From assembly GCF_017355885.1 (NCBI RefSeq), contig NZ_JAFEUU010000007.1, forward strand, positions 124,001 through 188,000: DNA of 64,000 nucleotides. Reading direction: 5' to 3'. A model generated the notes under the pieces. The model was not told the DNA's origin. It made no database searches and worked only from the letters and a program-made list of their open reading frames with translations. This DNA comes from Sabulicella rubraurantiaca. Its GTDB lineage: Bacteria > Pseudomonadota > Alphaproteobacteria > Acetobacterales > Acetobacteraceae. The translations under genes were made by a program, and so were the position numbers. Shown here in pieces: positions 18,502 through 27,625 of the stretch (its first letter is position 1; the number at the start of each line of letters is the position of its first letter).

Positions 18502-19940
18502 CCGACAGCCGCACCGTCCTGATCGCCGACGACGACCGCGCCATTCGCACCGTGCTGTCCCAGGCGCTGAGCCGCGCCGGGTATCACGTGCGCGCCACCT
18601 CCTCCGCTTCCACGCTCTGGCGCTGGGTGGAGGACGGGGAGGGCGACCTCGTCGTCACCGACGTGGTGATGCCCGACGAGAACGGGCTGGACCTCCTGCC
18701 CCGGATGAAGCGCGTGCGCCCCGATCTGCGCGTGGTGGTGATGAGCGCGCAGAGCACCTTCACCACGGCCGTGAAGGCCGCCCAGCGCGGCGCCTTTGAA
18801 TACCTGCCCAAGCCCTTCGACCTGAAGGAGCTGCTGAGCGTGGTGGAGCGTGCCTTGTCCTCGCCCGCCAGCGCCGCCGCGACGGAGGAGGAACCGGACA
18901 CGGACCGCCTGCCGCTGGTCGGCCGCTCCCCGGCGATGCAGGAGATCTACCGGACCGTTGCGCGCCTCACGACCGCGGACCTGACGGTGATGGTCACGGG
19001 GGAGAGCGGCACGGGCAAGGAGCTGGTCGCCCGCGCGCTGCACGACTACGGCAAGCGCCGGCAGGGACCCTTCGTCGCAATCAACATGGCGGCCATCCCG
19101 CGCGAACTGATCGAGAGCGAGCTGTTCGGCCATGAGCGCGGCGCCTTCACCGGCGCGCTGACGCGCGGCGTGGGCCGCTTCGAGCAGGCGGCCGGCGGCA
19201 CGCTCTTCCTGGACGAGATCGGCGACATGCCGCCGGAGGCGCAGACCCGCCTATTGCGCGTGCTTCAGGAGGGCGAGTTCACCACGGTCGGCGGCCGGCA
19301 GCCGGTGAAGGCCAATGTCCGCATCGTCGCCGCCACGCATCGCGACCTGCGTGCGTCCATCCGCGCAGGATTGTTCCGCGAGGATCTGTTTTACCGCCTG
19401 AACGTCGTGCCCATCCGCCTGCCGCCGCTGCGCGAGCGGGTGGAGGACATCCCGCTCCTCGCCCGCCATTTCCTGGAGCGCGCCCGCGCTGCTGGCCTGC
19501 CCGCCAAGAGCCTCACGCCCGAGGCGATGGAGCGGCTGAAGCGCCATGCCTGGCCCGGCAATGCCCGCGAGCTGGAGAACTTGATGCGCCGCCTCGCCGC
19601 CCTGTATTCGCAGGAGGTGATCGGCGAGGAAGCGGTCGCGGCCGAGCTGGCCGAGGCCGAGGCCCCCGCCGAGCCCGGCGCCCCCCGCGCGGCCGAGACT
19701 CTAGAACAGGCGGTCGAGCGCCACCTCAAGAGCTTCATGGCGGCGCACAAGGACGGGATGCCGATCCGCGACCTGCATGACCGGGTGATCGCGGAGGTGG
19801 AGCGGCCGCTGCTGCGCCTTGCGCTCAGCGCTACGCGGGGCAACCAGATCAAGGCTGCGGCGATGCTCGGGCTGAACCGGAACACGCTGCGGAAGAAGCT
19901 GAAGGACCTCGAATTGCCGGTGGTTCGGGGCCTCGCATGA
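18498..19940 (+). CDS. ntrC: Nitrogen regulation response regulator NtrC (GlnG)
   Basis: A 480-residue sigma-54 activator. The receiver domain has the acidic DDD at 11-13, phosphoacceptor D55 and K105. The AAA+ domain has Walker A GESGTGKE around 168-175, an intact GAFTGA loop at 215-220 and Walker [10 protein letters not shown]. The C-terminal Fis-type helix-turn-helix is in [20 protein letters not shown]. All parts needed to contact sigma-54 and hydrolyse ATP are present. It overlaps ntrB and ntrY by four bases each. Confidence 0.96.
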   Translation: MTDSRTVLIADDDRAIRTVLSQALSRAGYHVRATSSASTLWRWVEDGEGDLVVTDVVMPDENGLDLLPRMKRVRPDLRVVVMSAQSTFTTAVKAAQRGAFEYLPKPFDLKELLSVVERALSSPASAAATEEEPDTDRLPLVGRSPAMQEIYRTVARLTTADLTVMVTGESGTGKELVARALHDYGKRRQGPFVAINMAAIPRELIESELFGHERGAFTGALTRGVGRFEQAAGGTLFLDEIGDMPPEAQTRLLRVLQEGEFTTVGGRQPVKANVRIVAATHRDLRASIRAGLFREDLFYRLNVVPIRLPPLRERVEDIPLLARHFLERARAAGLPAKSLTPEAMERLKRHAWPGNARELENLMRRLAALYSQEVIGEEAVAAELAEAEAPAEPGAPRAAETLEQAVERHLKSFMAAHKDGMPIRDLHDRVIAEVERPLLRLALSATRGNQIKAAAMLGLNRNTLRKKLKDLELPVVRGLA

Positions 19941-22171
19941 CAGCGAAGCCCCGCGTGCCGCTGCTGCGGCGCGCGGCGGACATGCTGCTTGGCAGGGGGG
20001 TCACGCTCGGACTGGCGATCGGCGCCCTGTTCATGGGCATCGCCACCTTCGTGCTGCTCTCCGACGGTTCGCCCCTCGGCCCGACGCGGCCGGGGCAGAT
20101 CGTCGGCATTGTCCTCGTCAACCTGGCCATCATCCTGCTGCTGGTGGCCTCGCTCGCCGGGCGGCTGGTGCGGGTCTGGGTGGAAAGGCGGCGCGGCGCG
20201 GCCGGGTCTCGACTGCACACGCGGCTCGTGCTGCTGTTCTCGGTCGTCGCAGTGGTGCCGGCGCTGCTTCTCGGCGGCTTCGCGGCGCTGTTCTTCAACC
20301 TGGGCATCCAGGCCTGGTTCTCCGACCGGGTGCGGACGGCGCTGGAAGCCTCGCTTTCCGCCTCGCGCGCCTATCTGGAGGAGCACCAGAACAATATCCG
20401 CGCCGACGCGCTGGCAATGGCGAACGACCTGAACCGGGCAACGGTGCTGCTGCCCGACCAGTCCCTCGCCTTCGCGCGGGTGGTGGCGACCCAGGCCGGC
20501 ATACGCGGTCTCACAGAGGCGGTGGTGTTCGAGCCGATCCTGGGCCGCGTCGTCGCCCACGCCGGCATGAGCGCGAACTTCGTCCTCCAGCCGCCGCCCC
20601 CTTGGGCGATCGAGACGGCGCAGGGCGGCGGCGTGGCGGTGGTGACGGGCGACGAGGAGGGGCGGGTGCGCGCCGTCATCGCGCTCACCACCTCCTCCGG
20701 GCTGATGATGATGATCGGCCGGCCGGTGGATGCCTCCGTGCTAGAGCATATGCAGCGCACGGAGGCGGCGGTGACCGCCTATCAGGCGCTGGACCGCAAC
20801 CGCGAAGGCCTGCAGATCACCTTCGTGATGATCTTCGCCATCGGCGCGCTTCTGGTGCTGCTGGCGGCGGTGCTGATCGGCCTCCTGCTCGCGAACCAGC
20901 TGGCGCGCCCGATCTCCCGCCTCATCACGGCGGCGGAGCGCGTGCGCGGCGGCGACCTGTCCGTGCGCGTGGAGGAGGGAGACACGGATGACGAGGTCGG
21001 CTCCCTGTCGCGTGCCTTCAACCGCATGACCAACCAGCTCGCCGCCCAGCGCAGCGAGCTGATGGAGGCCTATCGCCAGATCGAGGAGCGGCAGAACTTC
21101 ACCGAGGCGGTGCTGGGCGGCGTTTCGGCAGGGATCGTCGGGCTTGACCCCGACAAGCGGGTGAACCTGCCCAACCGCTCCGCCTCGCAGCTTCTCGGCC
21201 TCGACCTGGAGCGGGAGATCGGCCGCCCGATGTCCGAGGTCGTGCCCGAATTCGCGCCGCTGCTCGCGGGGAAGGGCGGCACCCAGGAAATCCGCATCGG
21301 CCCGCCGAGCGAGCGCCGCACCCTGCTGGCCCGGCTTTCGCCCGAGCTGGACGGGGCTGGATTCGTCCTGACCTTCGACGACATCTCCGCCCTGCTGGCG
21401 GCGCAGCGCCAGGCGGCCTGGGCCGATGTCGCCCGCCGCATCGCGCACGAGATCAAGAACCCGCTCACGCCCATCCAGCTTTCGGCAGAGCGGCTGAAGC
21501 GCCGCTACCTCAAGCAGATCCAGGACGACCCGGATACGTTCAAGGCCTGTACCGACACCATCGTCCGCCAAGTGGGAGATATCGGACGCATGGTGGACGA
21601 GTTTTCGGCCTTCGCGCGCATGCCGCAGCCGGTGATGCGGCAGGAGGAGATGGGGCGGCTGGTACGGGAGGCCCTGGTGCTGCAGCAGAACGCCCGGCCG
21701 GAGATCACCTTCGAGACGGTGCTGCCGCCGCAGGAGGTCCATGTGCTGTGCGACCGCCGCCTGATCAACCAAGCGCTCACCAATCTGTTGCAGAATGCGA
21801 CGGACTCCATCGCCATGCGCGCCCAGGCCGAGGCATCGGAGGATGGCGCGCCGCCTTCGCCCTTGGGGCACATCCGCGTCGCGCTGGAAATGGCGCAGGG
21901 GATGCTGTGCCTTTCGGTGGAGGATGACGGGATCGGGCTGCCGGAAGGGGAGGAGCGGGAGCGCTTGACGGAACCCTATGTGACGCACAAGACGAAAGGC
22001 ACGGGTCTGGGGCTCGCCATCGTGAAGAAGATCATGGAGGACCATGGTGGACGCATCGCCTTGCGCGACGCCCCGCCAGGCCCGGATGGGCGGAGGGGCG
22101 CGCGTGCGGAGTTGCTTCTGCCTTCCCGCATCACGGAGCCTGGGATGATGGAGCCGGCGAATGGCGCATGA
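19937..22171 (+). CDS. ntrY: Membrane sensor histidine kinase NtrY
   Basis: A 744-residue kinase with three hydrophobic segments in the first 120 residues, an extracytoplasmic portion, and a further transmembrane helix around 290-315 followed by a HAMP linker ([20 protein letters not shown]). A PAS domain (about 375-485) and the kinase core follow. The phosphoacceptor is H504 in [20 protein letters not shown]; the N box is [10 protein letters not shown] and G2 is [11 protein letters not shown]. NtrY partners NtrX in nitrogen, redox and envelope responses in alphaproteobacteria. Its stop overlaps ntrX by 11 bases. Confidence 0.95.
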   Translation: MTAKPRVPLLRRAADMLLGRGVTLGLAIGALFMGIATFVLLSDGSPLGPTRPGQIVGIVLVNLAIILLLVASLAGRLVRVWVERRRGAAGSRLHTRLVLLFSVVAVVPALLLGGFAALFFNLGIQAWFSDRVRTALEASLSASRAYLEEHQNNIRADALAMANDLNRATVLLPDQSLAFARVVATQAGIRGLTEAVVFEPILGRVVAHAGMSANFVLQPPPPWAIETAQGGGVAVVTGDEEGRVRAVIALTTSSGLMMMIGRPVDASVLEHMQRTEAAVTAYQALDRNREGLQITFVMIFAIGALLVLLAAVLIGLLLANQLARPISRLITAAERVRGGDLSVRVEEGDTDDEVGSLSRAFNRMTNQLAAQRSELMEAYRQIEERQNFTEAVLGGVSAGIVGLDPDKRVNLPNRSASQLLGLDLEREIGRPMSEVVPEFAPLLAGKGGTQEIRIGPPSERRTLLARLSPELDGAGFVLTFDDISALLAAQRQAAWADVARRIAHEIKNPLTPIQLSAERLKRRYLKQIQDDPDTFKACTDTIVRQVGDIGRMVDEFSAFARMPQPVMRQEEMGRLVREALVLQQNARPEITFETVLPPQEVHVLCDRRLINQALTNLLQNATDSIAMRAQAEASEDGAPPSPLGHIRVALEMAQGMLCLSVEDDGIGLPEGEERERLTEPYVTHKTKGTGLGLAIVKKIMEDHGGRIALRDAPPGPDGRRGARAELLLPSRITEPGMMEPANGA

Positions 22172-23555
22172 CATCCTGATCGTGGATGACGAGCCGGATA
22201 TCCGCTCGCTCATCGACGGAATCCTGTCCGACGAGGGCTACGAGACGCGGCAGGCGCATAACAGCGACACGGCGCTGGCGCATTTCCGCTCGCGCCGGCC
22301 CTCGCTCGTCATCCTCGACATCTGGCTGGCCAATTCCCGCCTGGACGGGCTTGGCATCCTTGACGCGATGAACCGGGAGGAGCCGCAGGTCCCCTGCGTC
22401 ATGATCTCGGGCCATGGGACGATCGAGACGGCGGTGCAGGCGATTCAGAACGGCGCCTACGACTTCATCGAGAAACCCTTCAAGTCGGACCGGCTGCTGC
22501 TGGTGGTGCAGCGCGCTCTCGAGGCAGCGCGGCTGAAGCGTGAGGTGAGTGACCTCCGCCTCCGCGCCGGCTCGGAGATGGAACTGGTCGGTGGGTCCGC
22601 CGCCATGGGCCAGCTGCGCGGCGCCATCGACAAGATCGCGCCGACCAATTCGCGCGTGCTGATCTCCGGTCCCGCCGGCTCGGGCAAGGAGGTGGCGGCG
22701 CGGATGCTCCACGCGCGCTCCCGCCGCGCCGACGGGCCTTTCGTCGCGCTGAACTGCGCCACGCTGAACCCTTCCCGCATCGAGGAGGAGCTGTTCGGCG
22801 TTGAGCAATCCGGCGATGCGCCGCGCCGCGCCGGCGTGTTGGAGCGCGCCCATGGCGGCACGCTGCTGCTGGACGAGGTGGCGGACATGCCGCTGGAAAC
22901 CCAGGGCAAGATCGTGCGCGCCCTGCAGGAGCAGGGTTTCGAGCGCATTGGCGGCGCGACGCGGGTGAAGGTGGATGTGCGCGTCCTCGCCACCACCAAC
23001 CGCGACCTCCAGGCCGAGATCGCGGCCGGGCGCTTCCGCGAGGATCTGTTCTACCGGCTTTCCGTCGTGCCGCTGCGCATGCCCGCCCTGCGCGAGCGGC
23101 GCGAGGACGTGCCGGCGCTGGCGCGCCACTTCATGACGCGCTCCGCCGAAAGCTCCGGCCTCGCCCGGCGGGAGCTGGCGGAGGACACGATCGCGGCGCT
23201 GCAGACCTATGACTGGCCGGGCAATGTGCGGCAGCTGCGCAATCTGGTGGACTGGCTGCTCATCATGGCACCAGGTGACGCGGGGGCGCCGATCCGTGCC
23301 GATGCGCTGCCGCCGGAAATCGTCGGCGCCGCGCCGGCCGTCTTGCGACTCGACCGCTCCAGCGAGATCATGACGCTGCCGCTGCGCGAGGCGCGCGAGA
23401 TGTTCGAGAAGCAATATCTGGAGGCGCAGCTGATGCGCTTCGGTGGCAATATCAGCCGCACGGCGAATTTCGTGGGCATGGAACGCAGCGCCCTGCACCG
23501 GAAACTGAAATTCCTGGGTGTGCAGGCCGAGGACCGAGCGGGGGGCAACGCCTGA
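22161..23555 (+). CDS. ntrX: Response regulator NtrX, without the GAFTGA loop
   Basis: A 464-residue NtrC-family regulator with phosphoacceptor D53, Walker A GPAGSGKE at 170-177, Walker B LLLDEVAD at 235-242 and a Fis-like helix-turn-helix in NISRTANFVGMERSALHRKL. Where NtrC has GAFTGA, this protein reads GVEQSGDAPRRAG (about 213-225), so the sigma-54 contact loop is absent. Loss of this loop is known in alphaproteobacterial NtrX and implies regulation through sigma-70 promoters or repression. It overlaps ntrY by 11 bases and its TGA overlaps the dat ATG. Confidence 0.95.
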   Translation: MAHDILIVDDEPDIRSLIDGILSDEGYETRQAHNSDTALAHFRSRRPSLVILDIWLANSRLDGLGILDAMNREEPQVPCVMISGHGTIETAVQAIQNGAYDFIEKPFKSDRLLLVVQRALEAARLKREVSDLRLRAGSEMELVGGSAAMGQLRGAIDKIAPTNSRVLISGPAGSGKEVAARMLHARSRRADGPFVALNCATLNPSRIEEELFGVEQSGDAPRRAGVLERAHGGTLLLDEVADMPLETQGKIVRALQEQGFERIGGATRVKVDVRVLATTNRDLQAEIAAGRFREDLFYRLSVVPLRMPALRERREDVPALARHFMTRSAESSGLARRELAEDTIAALQTYDWPGNVRQLRNLVDWLLIMAPGDAGAPIRADALPPEIVGAAPAVLRLDRSSEIMTLPLREAREMFEKQYLEAQLMRFGGNISRTANFVGMERSALHRKLKFLGVQAEDRAGGNA

Positions 23556-24427
23556 TGTCACGCATCGCCTATGTGAACGGGGCATATCGCGCCCAGCGCG
23601 ACGCCTGCGTGAACATTGAGGACCGGGGCTACCAGTTTGGCGACGGCATCTACGAGGTGGTGCATCTCTACCGCTCCCGCTTCGTGGACGAGGATCTCCA
23701 CCTCGACCGGCTGGAGCGGTCCCTGCGCGAGATCCGGCTGCCCATGCCGATGCCGCGCCTCGCGCTGCGGCAGGTGCTACACGAGGTGGCGCGGCGCAAC
23801 CGCATCACCGAGGGGCTGCTCTACATGCAGGTGACGCGCGGCGTGGCGCGGCGGGAGCACGCCTTCCCGACGCGGCCGGTGCCGCCCGCCCTCGTGGTGA
23901 CGGTGCGGCGCATCCCGCCCTATCCACGCGACATCGAGGCCTGGACCACCACGGCCATCACCCATCCCGACCTGCGTTGGGCGCGCTGCGACATCAAGAC
24001 GGTGAATTTGCTGCCCAACGTGCTGGCCCGGCAGGCGGCACGCGAACAGGGATCGAGCGAGGCCATCCTGTTCGACGAGGCGTCGGGCATGGTGCGGGAG
24101 GGGGCCGCGACCTCCTTCTGGATCGTGGACGAGGAGGGGCGGCTGCGGACCCGCCAGCTGGACGACGCGATCCTGCCCGGCTGCACCCGCGCCGCGCTGA
24201 TCCGCGAGCTGGACGCCGAGGGCATCGCCTACGAGACGGGCGAGTTCAGCCTGGAGGAGCTGCGACGCGCTCGGGAAGCCTTCCTGACCTCCGCCACCTC
24301 CTTCGTGAAGCCGATCGTGAAGGTGGACGGCAAGCCGGTGGGGGATGGCGGCGTGGGTCCCATTACGCGGCAGCTTTTCGCGATCTTCGCCCGGCACGTG
24401 CAGGGCGGCGCCAACCGTGCGGCCTGA
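23555..24427 (+). CDS. dat: D-amino-acid aminotransferase-like class IV PLP enzyme
   Basis: A 290-residue class IV aminotransferase. The PLP lysine is K148 in CDIKTVNLLPNVL; the N-terminal NIEDRGYQFGDGIYEV and EAILFDEASGMVREGAATSFW match D-alanine/D-glutamate aminotransferases. It would interconvert D-amino acids and 2-oxo acids, possibly supplying D-Glu or D-Ala to the wall. It sits between ntrX and hfq, a known order in Rhodospirillales. The start overlaps the ntrX stop (TGATG). Branched-chain or 4-amino-4-deoxychorismate specificity cannot be fully excluded by eye. Confidence 0.88.
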   Translation: MSRIAYVNGAYRAQRDACVNIEDRGYQFGDGIYEVVHLYRSRFVDEDLHLDRLERSLREIRLPMPMPRLALRQVLHEVARRNRITEGLLYMQVTRGVARREHAFPTRPVPPALVVTVRRIPPYPRDIEAWTTTAITHPDLRWARCDIKTVNLLPNVLARQAAREQGSSEAILFDEASGMVREGAATSFWIVDEEGRLRTRQLDDAILPGCTRAALIRELDAEGIAYETGEFSLEELRRAREAFLTSATSFVKPIVKVDGKPVGDGGVGPITRQLFAIFARHVQGGANRAA

Positions 24428-25085
24428 CGTCATCCTCTTCGACTGGGACAACACGCTGGTGGATGGCTGGGCCGCCATCCAGGCCGGGTTGAACGCGGCC
24501 TTCCGCGCATTCGACATGCCGGAATGGGATCGTGAGACGGTGCTGGCGAATGTCCGCCGCTCCCTGCGCGAATCCTTTCCGGAGATGTTCGGCGCGGAAT
24601 GGGAGAAGGCGCGCGACATCTTCTACGCCGCCGTGCGCGCCACCCATCTGCAAGTGCTGGAGCCCATGCCCGGCGTGCCCGACATGCTGGCGTCTCTTCC
24701 TTCCATCCCGGTGGGGGTGGTGAGCAACAAGCAGGGCCCGTTGCTGCGGGCGGAGGCGGATCATCTCGGCTGGCGCTTCGATGCGCTGGTGGGGGCAGGG
24801 GATGCGACGGCGGATAAGCCCGATGCGGCGCCGTTGCTCATGGCACTTGCCCAAATGGGCGCCATGCCCGGTCCCGGCGCGTGGTATGTCGGGGATACGG
24901 CCCTGGACATGGAGGCGGCGCGCGCGGCAGGCTGCGTTCCGGTGCTGCTGGGCATGGCGGAGCATGACGGTGGCGTGCAGATCTGCGCCCCTGTCCTGCA
25001 TTTCCCGAGCGCAGCTGCGCTTGCCACGCATGTACGGGCGCTGGACAAGGTCGCAGGGACGCCCGACATTCGGGGGGCAGGATAG
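24417..25085 (+). CDS. HAD superfamily hydrolase, phosphoglycolate-phosphatase-like
   Basis: A 222-residue HAD phosphatase with motif [11 protein letters not shown] near the N-terminus (nucleophile and acid Asp), motif II in VGVVSNKQG, motif III Lys in [10 protein letters not shown] and motif [18 protein letters not shown]. The GTG at 24417 (VRPDVILF) overlaps the dat gene by 11 bases and places motif I at the usual distance; a longer frame has no homology. Family members dephosphorylate small metabolites such as phosphoglycolate. It lies 38 bases before hfq. Confidence 0.85.
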   Translation: MRPDVILFDWDNTLVDGWAAIQAGLNAAFRAFDMPEWDRETVLANVRRSLRESFPEMFGAEWEKARDIFYAAVRATHLQVLEPMPGVPDMLASLPSIPVGVVSNKQGPLLRAEADHLGWRFDALVGAGDATADKPDAAPLLMALAQMGAMPGPGAWYVGDTALDMEAARAAGCVPVLLGMAEHDGGVQICAPVLHFPSAAALATHVRALDKVAGTPDIRGAG

Positions 25086-25123
25086 GCGGGCCGGGTCCGC
25101 GGCAAGAGAAGAGGAAGGAGGGC

Positions 25124-25480
25124 GTGGTGCCCGAGAAGTCCCAGAACGTGCAGGACGTGTTCCTGAACCATGTCCGGAAGAGCAAGACGCCGGTGACCGT
25201 CTTCCTCGTGAACGGGGTGAAGCTTCAGGGCATCATCACCTGGTTCGACAATTTCTCCGTCCTGCTGCGCCGGGACGGGCACACGCAACTTGTCTACAAG
25301 CACGCCATTTCCACTGTCATGCCCGGTGCGCCGATCATGCTGTTCGACCCGCAAGCTGCCGGCCAGGCGGCGGGGCCGCAGGCCGGGACCGGGCAGACCC
25401 TCCCCTCTGGTGAGACGCGACCCGTGCGCGAGACGACGCTCACCATGAACAGGGAGCCGTCCCCTGGCCGGGACGACTGA
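25124..25480 (+). CDS. hfq: RNA chaperone Hfq with a C-terminal tail
   Basis: A 118-residue Hfq. The Sm1 region is [27 protein letters not shown] and the Sm2 motif is YKHAIST, giving the complete ring-forming core in about residues 5-72. The remaining 45 residues are a Gln/Gly/Pro-rich flexible tail, longer than in rhizobial Hfq. Two tandem GTG codons (25124 and 25127) compete as start after a GAGGAAGGAG ribosome site; either gives nearly the same protein. It pairs small RNAs with mRNAs. hflX follows with overlap. Confidence 0.96.
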   Translation: MVPEKSQNVQDVFLNHVRKSKTPVTVFLVNGVKLQGIITWFDNFSVLLRRDGHTQLVYKHAISTVMPGAPIMLFDPQAAGQAAGPQAGTGQTLPSGETRPVRETTLTMNREPSPGRDD

Positions 25481-26801
25481 AACCCCGCCAGCGGGCGGAC
25501 AGCCGACGCGCTGCGCCGTCATCCTGCCCTATGAGCGCACGGCGCGGGGCAATGTGCTCGAATTCGCGCCAGCCAGCGCCATGCCGCGCGCAGCCGAGGC
25601 GCGGCTGGCTGAGGCGGTCAGCCTCGCCGCCTCCATCGGCGTCGCCATCGTCCACGAGGCCATCCACCCGCTGCGCGCCCGCCGTCCCTCGACCCTGCTC
25701 GGCGAGGGACAGGTCGAGATGGTCAAGGCGGCGCTGCAGGAGCAGAAGGCCGAACTCGTGGTGGTGGATGCGGCGCTAACGCCGGTCCAGCAGCGCAACC
25801 TGGAGCGGGAATGGGGCGTGAAGGTCATCGACCGCACCGGCCTCATCCTCGAGATCTTCGGCGAGCGGGCGCGGACGCGCGAGGGCACGCTGCAGGTCGA
25901 GCTGGCGCATCTCGACTACCAGCGCACGCGCCTCGTCCGGTCCTGGACCCACCTGGAGCGGCAGCGCGGCGGCTTCGGCTTCCTTGGCGGCCCTGGTGAA
26001 TCGCAGATCGAGATCGACCGTCGCCTGATCGGCGAGCGCATCGTCAAGCTGAAGCGCGAGTTGGAGCAGGTGCGGCGCACGCGTGGCCTGCATCGCCGCG
26101 CGCGGGAGCGTGTGCCGTATCCGGTGATCGCCCTGGTCGGCTACACCAATGCGGGCAAGTCCACGTTGTTCAACGCCCTGACCGGCGCGGGCGTCTATGC
26201 GCGGGACCAGCTCTTCGCCACGCTGGACCCGACGATGCGCGAGATCTCGCTGCCCTCGGGTCGCCACGCCATCCTGTCGGACACGGTGGGCTTCATTTCC
26301 GAACTGCCGACCCAGCTGATCGAGGCCTTCCGGGCAACGCTCGAGGAAGTCTCCTCGGCCGACATCATCCTGCATGTGCGCGACGTGGCGCATCCGGACA
26401 GCGCAGCGCAGCGCCAGGACGTGGTGACGGTGCTGGACGGCCTCGCCGAAGGACCCAACGCCACGCTCGACCCCGGCTGGCGCGGTCGCACCATCGAAGT
26501 GCTGAACAAGGCCGACCTGCTGGGCGGCCCGGAAGCGGTGGAGGCGCGGGCCGAGGGTGCGATGGCCATCTCCGCCCTCACCGGCGAGGGGCTGGAGGAT
26601 CTGCGCGCGCTGCTGGACGAGCGCCTCGCCGCGGGCATGGAGGAGCGGGAGTACCGGCTGGAGACGGAGGACGGGTCGCGCCTGGCCTGGCTGTACAGGC
26701 ATGGCGAGGTGACGTCGCGCGCCGATACGGATGACGGGGTGACGATCCGCGTCCGCCTTTCCCCCGCTGACCATGCGCGCTTCGCGCAGCTTCCCCGATG
26801 A
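25464..26801 (+). CDS. hflX: Ribosome-associated GTPase HflX, probable CTG start
   Basis: The GTPase core is complete: GYTNAGKST (G1), DTVGFI (G3) and NKADL (G4), preceded by the HflX-specific [16 protein letters not shown] and glycine-rich segment. HflX rescues or splits stalled ribosomes. The first ordinary start codon is GTG at 25554, but the frame is open upstream and encodes [16 protein letters not shown], which fits the conserved HflX N-terminal strand. The only start-like codon for this extension is CTG at 25464, with AGGGAG seven bases before it and 17 bases of overlap with hfq. The extended version gives 445 residues, the GTG version 415. Confidence 0.93.
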   Translation: MAGTTETPPAGGQPTRCAVILPYERTARGNVLEFAPASAMPRAAEARLAEAVSLAASIGVAIVHEAIHPLRARRPSTLLGEGQVEMVKAALQEQKAELVVVDAALTPVQQRNLEREWGVKVIDRTGLILEIFGERARTREGTLQVELAHLDYQRTRLVRSWTHLERQRGGFGFLGGPGESQIEIDRRLIGERIVKLKRELEQVRRTRGLHRRARERVPYPVIALVGYTNAGKSTLFNALTGAGVYARDQLFATLDPTMREISLPSGRHAILSDTVGFISELPTQLIEAFRATLEEVSSADIILHVRDVAHPDSAAQRQDVVTVLDGLAEGPNATLDPGWRGRTIEVLNKADLLGGPEAVEARAEGAMAISALTGEGLEDLRALLDERLAAGMEEREYRLETEDGSRLAWLYRHGEVTSRADTDDGVTIRVRLSPADHARFAQLPR

Positions 26802-27625
26802 AGTTCACTGCGAAGGGGGTGAGCGAGGTCGCAGCGCTGCTGGCCAGCGTGGCGCGGTCGGAGATCATGCCGCGCTTCCGGCGCCTCGCCGCCGGGCAGG
26901 TGCGGACCAAGGCCTCGGCCTTCGACCTCGTGACCGAGGCGGACGAGGCGGCGGAACGCCGGATCGAGGCGGAACTCTCCGCACGCTGGCCCGAGGCGGC
27001 CATCCTGGGCGAGGAGGCGGCGGCCGCCGACCCTGCCGTGCTGCACCTGCTGGAGCGCGAGGGGTTGTGCTTCGTGCTGGACCCGGTGGACGGCACTGCC
27101 AATTTCGCCGCCGGCGTGCCGCTTTTCGGCGTGATGCTGGCGGCCGTGCTGAACGGCGAGACGGTGGGCGCCTGGATCCACGACCCGCTGGGCCAGGACA
27201 CCGCCATCGCCCTGCGTGGTGAGGGCGCCTGGGTGGAGGATCCTTCGGGACACCGCACCGATTGCCGCGTCGCACCCGCCGTGCCCGTTCCCCTCATGAT
27301 CGGCGCCGTGTCCTGGGGGTTCATGGACCCCGCGCGCAAGGACCGCGTGCTGCCGCGTCTGTCCGTCCTCGGCGGTACGGTGAATTATCGCTGCGCGGCG
27401 CATGAATACCGGCTGGCGGCGACGGGCGGCGCGCATCTCCTGGTTTACAACCGGCTGATGCCCTGGGACCACGCGCCGGGCGTGCTGCTCCATGCCGAGG
27501 CGGGTGGCTTCGCCGCGCAGTTCGACGGCACGCCCTATACACCGCGCCGCCATTCGGGCGGGCTGATCTGCGCGCCGGATCACGCGTCCTGGGAAGCGGC
27601 GCGCGAGGCCCTGGCGCTGGCGTGA
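26798..27625 (+). CDS. Inositol-monophosphatase family phosphatase
   Basis: A 275-residue Mg/Li-sensitive phosphatase of the IMPase/HisN/SuhB fold. Metal-site motifs are LGEEAA, DPVDGTANFAAGVPLFGV and the late PWDHAPGVLLHAEAGG. The family includes inositol-1-phosphatase, histidinol-phosphatase and SuhB. With no histidine genes nearby the substrate is left open. The ATG overlaps the hflX stop by four bases and its own TGA overlaps the GTG of the permease gene. Confidence 0.87.
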   Translation: MKFTAKGVSEVAALLASVARSEIMPRFRRLAAGQVRTKASAFDLVTEADEAAERRIEAELSARWPEAAILGEEAAAADPAVLHLLEREGLCFVLDPVDGTANFAAGVPLFGVMLAAVLNGETVGAWIHDPLGQDTAIALRGEGAWVEDPSGHRTDCRVAPAVPVPLMIGAVSWGFMDPARKDRVLPRLSVLGGTVNYRCAAHEYRLAATGGAHLLVYNRLMPWDHAPGVLLHAEAGGFAAQFDGTPYTPRRHSGGLICAPDHASWEAAREALALA

